From an uncultured Bacilli bacterium (GTDB lineage: Bacteria > Bacillota_I > Bacilli_A > RF39 > UBA660): a DNA stretch of 17,611 nucleotides. Of this stretch, positions 14,971 to 17,611 are shown piece after piece; the stretch's first letter is position 1; the number at the start of each line of letters is the position of its first letter. A program made the position numbers and the translations under genes. The notes beneath the pieces were generated by a model that was given only the letters and a program-made list of their open reading frames with translations, had not been told where the DNA came from and did no database searches. Where the stretch lies: the NCBI GenBank assembly GCA_934086145.1, contig CAKOHV010000031.1, positions 1-17,611 on the forward strand. The letters are read 5' to 3'.

Positions 14971-15065
14971 TATTACTCCCCTACTATATTTAGTTATTTA
15001 ATAAAGTGATATTATGTGGCATATTATAATATGAGTTTTACTACCCTATTATATTAACTTATTTA
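14971..15065. repeat. Imperfect 30-bp direct repeat pair
   Basis: The units at 14971-15000 and 15036-15065 share 25 of 30 positions (TACT-C/A-CCCTA at their centre, TTATTTA at their ends) and are spaced 65 bases apart start to start. Between them is the CATATTATAATATG palindrome. Confidence 0.6.
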
Positions 15066-15121
15066 GATTAGCTATTGTTTGTGTTCATCCCTTAAACACA
15101 ACTGGGATTATGCTAAATTAA
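15063..15121 (+). other. Candidate structured RNA element or cruciform
   Basis: An outer stem pairs TTAGATTAGC (15063-15072) with GCTAAATTAA (15112-15121), ten positions with one G-T and one mismatch. Inside it TTGTGTT (15079-15085) pairs perfectly with AACACAA (15095-15101). ATCCC in the inner loop is complementary to GGGAT (15104-15108). Either strand could fold. Function is unknown and it may be chance folding of AT-rich DNA. Confidence 0.35.
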
Positions 15122-15198
15122 GATGAATTATTTTATAGTTATGTTTTATGGTTATGTTATTAAATATGGTTATGCTAGTTAGTAATTGTTTGCAACAT

Positions 15199-15230
15199 AA
15201 AAAGACCTTAGCAAAATTAAGGCCTTTTTT
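15199..15230. terminator. Bidirectional terminator between convergent genes
   Basis: AAAGACCTTA (15201-15210) and TAAGGCCTTT (15218-15227) form a 10-position stem with one A-C mismatch. A T run follows on the plus strand and five Ts on the minus strand, so it can end both the regulator and the small thioredoxin-fold gene. Confidence 0.75.
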
Positions 15231-15240
15231 ATATCTTATC

Positions 15241-15273
15241 GAAAATAAATTATAATCATTTATTTTCTTTTTT
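15241..15273 (+). terminator. Second plus-strand terminator, overlapping the stop of the opposing gene
   Basis: GAAAATAAAT (15241-15250) and ATTTATTTTC (15258-15267) pair perfectly around a 7-base loop and six Ts follow. It would stop plus-strand read-through from entering the minus-strand gene that ends at 15272. Confidence 0.65.
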
Positions 15274-15544
15274 AAATAGTTCCTTCTGCTACAAGAATTT
15301 TTTTAAATTCACGATCGGTAAGGACACGTCCTTGACTAACGATTTTATCATCTATAACTATGCAGGGAATCTCTTTTATATTATATTTATGTTTAAGTTT
15401 GTTATCTAAGTCTTCTGAAATAGTAAGAGGCAAGTTTACTTCATTTTCTTCAATAACTCTTTCCATTATTTTTCGTAATTTTAAACCATTTTTGGTATGT
15501 GCTCCAATCAATTTTATATCTCTAATATTATCACTTCCTTTCAT
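15272..15544 (-). CDS. Small thioredoxin-fold protein lacking the active-site cysteines
   Basis: The 90-residue protein matches the small 'thioredoxin_3'/redox-active disulfide family in layout. There is a first strand (IKLIGA), a helix (LKLRKIMERVIEE), a second strand (LPLTISED), a cis-proline strand (YNIKEIPCIVIDDKIVSQGR, Pro60), and a closing helix after VLTDREF. Family members carry CPxC where this one reads TKNG (Thr17-Gly20, alignment by eye); its only cysteine is Cys61 after the cis-proline. Classical dithiol chemistry is therefore lost or altered. The start is uncertain: the promoter -10 lies so close that transcription would begin at the ATG, and an AAAGGAAGTGAT site lies inside the frame, suitably spaced from an ATT at 15526. 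Confidence 0.7.
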   Translation of the reverse strand: MKGSDNIRDIKLIGAHTKNGLKLRKIMERVIEENEVNLPLTISEDLDNKLKHKYNIKEIPCIVIDDKIVSQGRVLTDREFKKILVAEGTI

Positions 15545-15550
15545 GATTTA

Positions 15551-15578
15551 ACTATAATTTATTGAAGTGAAGAGTTAA
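15551..15578 (-). promoter_or_regulatory. Promoter abutting the small thioredoxin-fold gene
   Basis: On the minus strand TTAACT (15578-15573), 16 bases, then TATAGT (15556-15551). The predicted start, 6-8 bases on, falls at or beside the ATG at 15544. Confidence 0.5.
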
Positions 15579-15621
15579 TGGTTTAGTTGTGAAAAATAAA
15601 TGTTATTTTCGTGAAGTTATT

Positions 15622-17535
15622 TTATTTAGTTAACTCAGTTCCATTTACATACAATGTGTAGCCATTGAAATCAATGTTACTATAAGTTTCATCTTCATCT
15701 TCTAAAGATGTTACATAACTATCACCAGTAAGTTTGATTTGTGACGTTTTAGCTAATTTTAAGGTAATTGATTTGGCTTCGTTTTTGGTATTTATAGCTC
15801 CTGTAAAGGATGATTTTTCTTTTAAATTCATTGTTAAAGAAGAAATTGAATCAATAACAATGTTACCAGAAGCGGTTTGATTAGTCATATTCAAGGTAAC
15901 GGCACCACCATTTGACCCACTATTACCCCATGAATCTTTTTGAGCTCTTAAGAAGTTACCGGATTCGTCATTATTAACGATTGTATTATTAGTCAAGTTA
16001 ATATTAGCGGTTGTATTTGTGACATAAAAGCTATCACCTTTATTAGTTGTTATTTTACTATTTTTAGCCGTGAATGTAGCCGTTCCATCTGATGCGTCAC
16101 CGCTCATAGATTGGTATAAGAAAATATTTTTATAAGTAGTTGATTGACCATTTAATTTATTGTTAGTGTCAGTTAAGGTGGTATCTTCGATAGTTACACT
16201 ATTTTTACCTTCTATAACTATTCCTTCTGATGCTTTAGCAATTAAGGTTGCTTTTTTGACAGTGATATCGGCGGTTGAATAGATTGTTGGCGAACCTTGA
16301 CCAGTTGTCGTGTAAGTTCCACCATTTACGCTAACAGTTCCTCCTCCACGGTCAGTTCTAATGGCTGCACTAGAAGTTCCGGCAGTATTTATGGTTAAAT
16401 TGGTTGCATTCATAATCCCCCCACCAGTAGTCATGATTCCACCAGAATTATCTTTGGTAGTTGTTATTTTAGAATCACTAATATTGACAGTAGTTCCATC
16501 AGATGAGGAATTATTGGTAGTAGCACTTCCACCATAACTAAAGACACCATTGGCACCAGTAGCATCAGTCGTTACTTCGATATTTTTTAGGTTTAAGGTT
16601 GCTCCTGCTTTAGCAAGAATGGCCGAATTAGTTCCATAGAAACTAGTACTATCACCACCATCAGAATCACCGGTTTTAGAAACGGTAATATCAGAAATAT
16701 CAGCCGTAACATCACCAGTAGTTAAGATAGCGTTGGTATCTTGGGTATTAGAAGAATAAGTTCCACTAGTAATTGTTTTATCTTCAGTAATTTCTGTACT
16801 AGCACTATATGTGATATTAGCATTATTATTCATTTCCCCATTATTAGGCGTATTTTGATTATTCGTAATAAGTTTACTAGCAAGTAGACCTTCCCCAACA
16901 GTTAACGCAGTAGTTAAAACTATTGTTGATAAGATAGCTATAACTTTTTTATCATTATTTGCAAAAGTTTCTTTAAAATCTTTCTTATTACCATTTGACA
17001 TTACCAAATAAATAATAGCAGTGGCTAAGATAATTGATTCACCAGCAAAGGCTATATAATATCCAGTTGTTAGTTTTGTGGTACTAGTTTCATTGCTAGG
17101 CATGACCTGACCATTAGGTTGCCCCATATTGGAATTATCTCCGGATTGGTTTTGATTTCCGTTACCAGGCATGGCTGGTGGAGTTCCCATATTATTATTT
17201 TCTTGATTATTGTTATCTCCATTATTAAAATTAGAATCAGTATTTGAATTATTCTCATCACTTGGTTTAGCTGGAGGCTCACCTTGATTATTAGATGCAT
17301 TATTTTCACCTTGGTCATTTGGGCCACCATTACCATTACCTTGGCCACCTCCATTACCTTGATTAGAATTGTTATCAGGCATTTGTGGAGGAGTTCCACC
17401 ATTTTCATTCATAGTTGGAGTATTACCGGCGGTTGAACTTAATTTACTTTTAGCCAGTAACATTGTCCCAATTATAGATAGTATAGATAAGATAATTATA
17501 CTAATTGTTATAATATTTTTGGTTTTTCTTTTCAT
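15622..17535 (-). CDS. Membrane-anchored beta-helix surface protein with Asn/Gly/Pro/Gln-rich linker
   Basis: The 637-residue protein begins KRKTKN, then a membrane segment (8-28). A low-complexity linker rich in Asn, Gly, Gln and Pro follows (32-150) and holds GTPPQMP (47-53), GEPPAKP (85-91) and GTPPAMP (117-123). Two more membrane segments lie at 157-179 and 197-217, separated by a Lys-rich loop, which puts the loop inside and the rest outside by the positive-inside rule. Residues ~245-630 are short Thr/Ser/Asn-rich strands with glycine turns, the pattern of a right-handed parallel beta-helix; GANGVFSYGG, GGIMTTGGG and AAIRTDRGGG are successive coils. A polysaccharide-binding or adhesive role is inferred; no catalytic residue set was recognised. 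Similar beta-helix proteins occur widely in gut Bacillota (recollection, not checked). An AGAAGAGATGAT site precedes the ATG; no clear terminator follows. Confidence 0.75.
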   Translation of the reverse strand: MKRKTKNIITISIIILSILSIIGTMLLAKSKLSSTAGNTPTMNENGGTPPQMPDNNSNQGNGGGQGNGNGGPNDQGENNASNNQGEPPAKPSDENNSNTDSNFNNGDNNNQENNNMGTPPAMPGNGNQNQSGDNSNMGQPNGQVMPSNETSTTKLTTGYYIAFAGESIILATAIIYLVMSNGNKKDFKETFANNDKKVIAILSTIVLTTALTVGEGLLASKLITNNQNTPNNGEMNNNANITYSASTEITEDKTITSGTYSSNTQDTNAILTTGDVTADISDITVSKTGDSDGGDSTSFYGTNSAILAKAGATLNLKNIEVTTDATGANGVFSYGGSATTNNSSSDGTTVNISDSKITTTKDNSGGIMTTGGGIMNATNLTINTAGTSSAAIRTDRGGGTVSVNGGTYTTTGQGSPTIYSTADITVKKATLIAKASEGIVIEGKNSVTIEDTTLTDTNNKLNGQSTTYKNIFLYQSMSGDASDGTATFTAKNSKITTNKGDSFYVTNTTANINLTNNTIVNNDESGNFLRAQKDSWGNSGSNGGAVTLNMTNQTASGNIVIDSISSLTMNLKEKSSFTGAINTKNEAKSITLKLAKTSQIKLTGDSYVTSLEDEDETYSNIDFNGYTLYVNGTELTK

Positions 17536-17611
17536 ATCATCTCTTCTTTCTTTTTATAATAATTAGTTTTTATCATGATGCTTTTAATACATTAATATAT
17601 TTCTAGTTATC

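Larger units (their letters stand above)
14876..15271. other. 396-base noncoding stretch with repeats, a foldable element and two terminators
   Basis: No plausible gene of useful length is present on either strand. It holds an imperfect 30-bp direct repeat (14971-15000 and 15036-15065, 25 of 30 identical), a 14-bp palindrome CATATTATAATATG (15020-15033), a foldable element at 15063-15121, short GGTTATG-like repeats near 15140-15175, and two terminators at its right end. It lies between convergent genes. Confidence 0.6.

Noticed and set aside
15079..15108. H-type pseudoknot (riboswitch-like) from the inner stem and ATCCC/GGGAT pairing
   Set aside because: The strand crossing the seven-pair stem would be only two bases, too short unless that stem partly opens; no known aptamer consensus recognised.
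15591..15610. Hairpin after the beta-helix gene as a terminator
   Set aside because: The stem is A/T only with a bulge and no T run follows on the minus strand, so it was not listed.
17070..17408. A 112-codon minus-strand open frame within the low-complexity linker of the beta-helix gene
   Set aside because: It is an out-of-frame reading of the repetitive Asn/Gly codons; the overlapping 637-residue frame has a ribosome site and coherent topology.
1..17611. Mycoplasma code (TGA as Trp)
   Set aside because: Tryptophans in these genes are TGG and no in-frame TGA interrupts or extends the long frames.

Overview
The window is strongly AT-rich and looks like chromosomal DNA from a low-GC Gram-positive (Bacillota/Mollicutes-like, probably host-associated) bacterium. 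Many genes have AAGGAGG-type ribosome sites, promoters are of the sigma-A type (several with an extended -10), and transcripts end in short hairpin-plus-T terminators. All 13 complete genes end in TAA. No in-frame TGA occurs in the long genes, which argues against the mycoplasma code. No rRNA, tRNA, CRISPR array, transposase or phage gene was seen. The assignment to a lineage is inference from these features only.

Layout. 1-3914 (-): the first 1304 codons of a very large exported protein that continues past the left edge, with two N-terminal membrane segments and eight local cysteine pairs. 4043-4702 (-): a Bax-inhibitor-1/YetJ-type membrane protein. 4779-6474 (-): a pyrimidine-salvage operon of cytidine deaminase, uridine phosphorylase and an overlapping gene for a membrane-anchored CxxC thioredoxin-fold protein. 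6550-7527 (-): an unrecognised protein carrying a textbook beta-clamp-binding pentapeptide (QLSLF), behind a leader with overlapping promoters and a hairpin over the ribosome site. 7695-7955 (+): a DUF1653 protein. 8042-9037 (+): a probable transglutaminase/papain-fold protein. 9238-9447 (-): a cold-shock protein. 9591-10796 (-): a Pol-beta-type nucleotidyltransferase of unknown substrate.

11037-14127 (-) is an ABC exporter (ATPase plus MacB/FtsX-type permease, one nucleotide apart). It is transcribed divergently from a TetR-family regulator (14279-14875, +). The shared promoter region holds a perfect 10-bp inverted repeat that is the likely operator. A roughly 400-base noncoding stretch follows (14876-15271), with an imperfect 30-bp direct repeat, a foldable stem-loop element and two terminators. 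15272-15544 (-) is a small thioredoxin-fold protein that has lost both active-site cysteines. 15622-17535 (-) is a membrane-anchored beta-helix surface protein with a long Asn/Gly/Pro/Gln linker.

Together the region mixes core metabolism (cdd, udp, csp) with surface display (two large exported proteins at the two ends), regulated export (TetR/ABC) and several orphan proteins. The best leads are the cysteine-paired giant protein near an exported thioredoxin, the clamp-motif orphan with its hairpin leader, the cysteine-less thioredoxin with a promoter abutting its start codon, the 19-bp inverted repeat at the end of the permease gene, and the structured noncoding segment.
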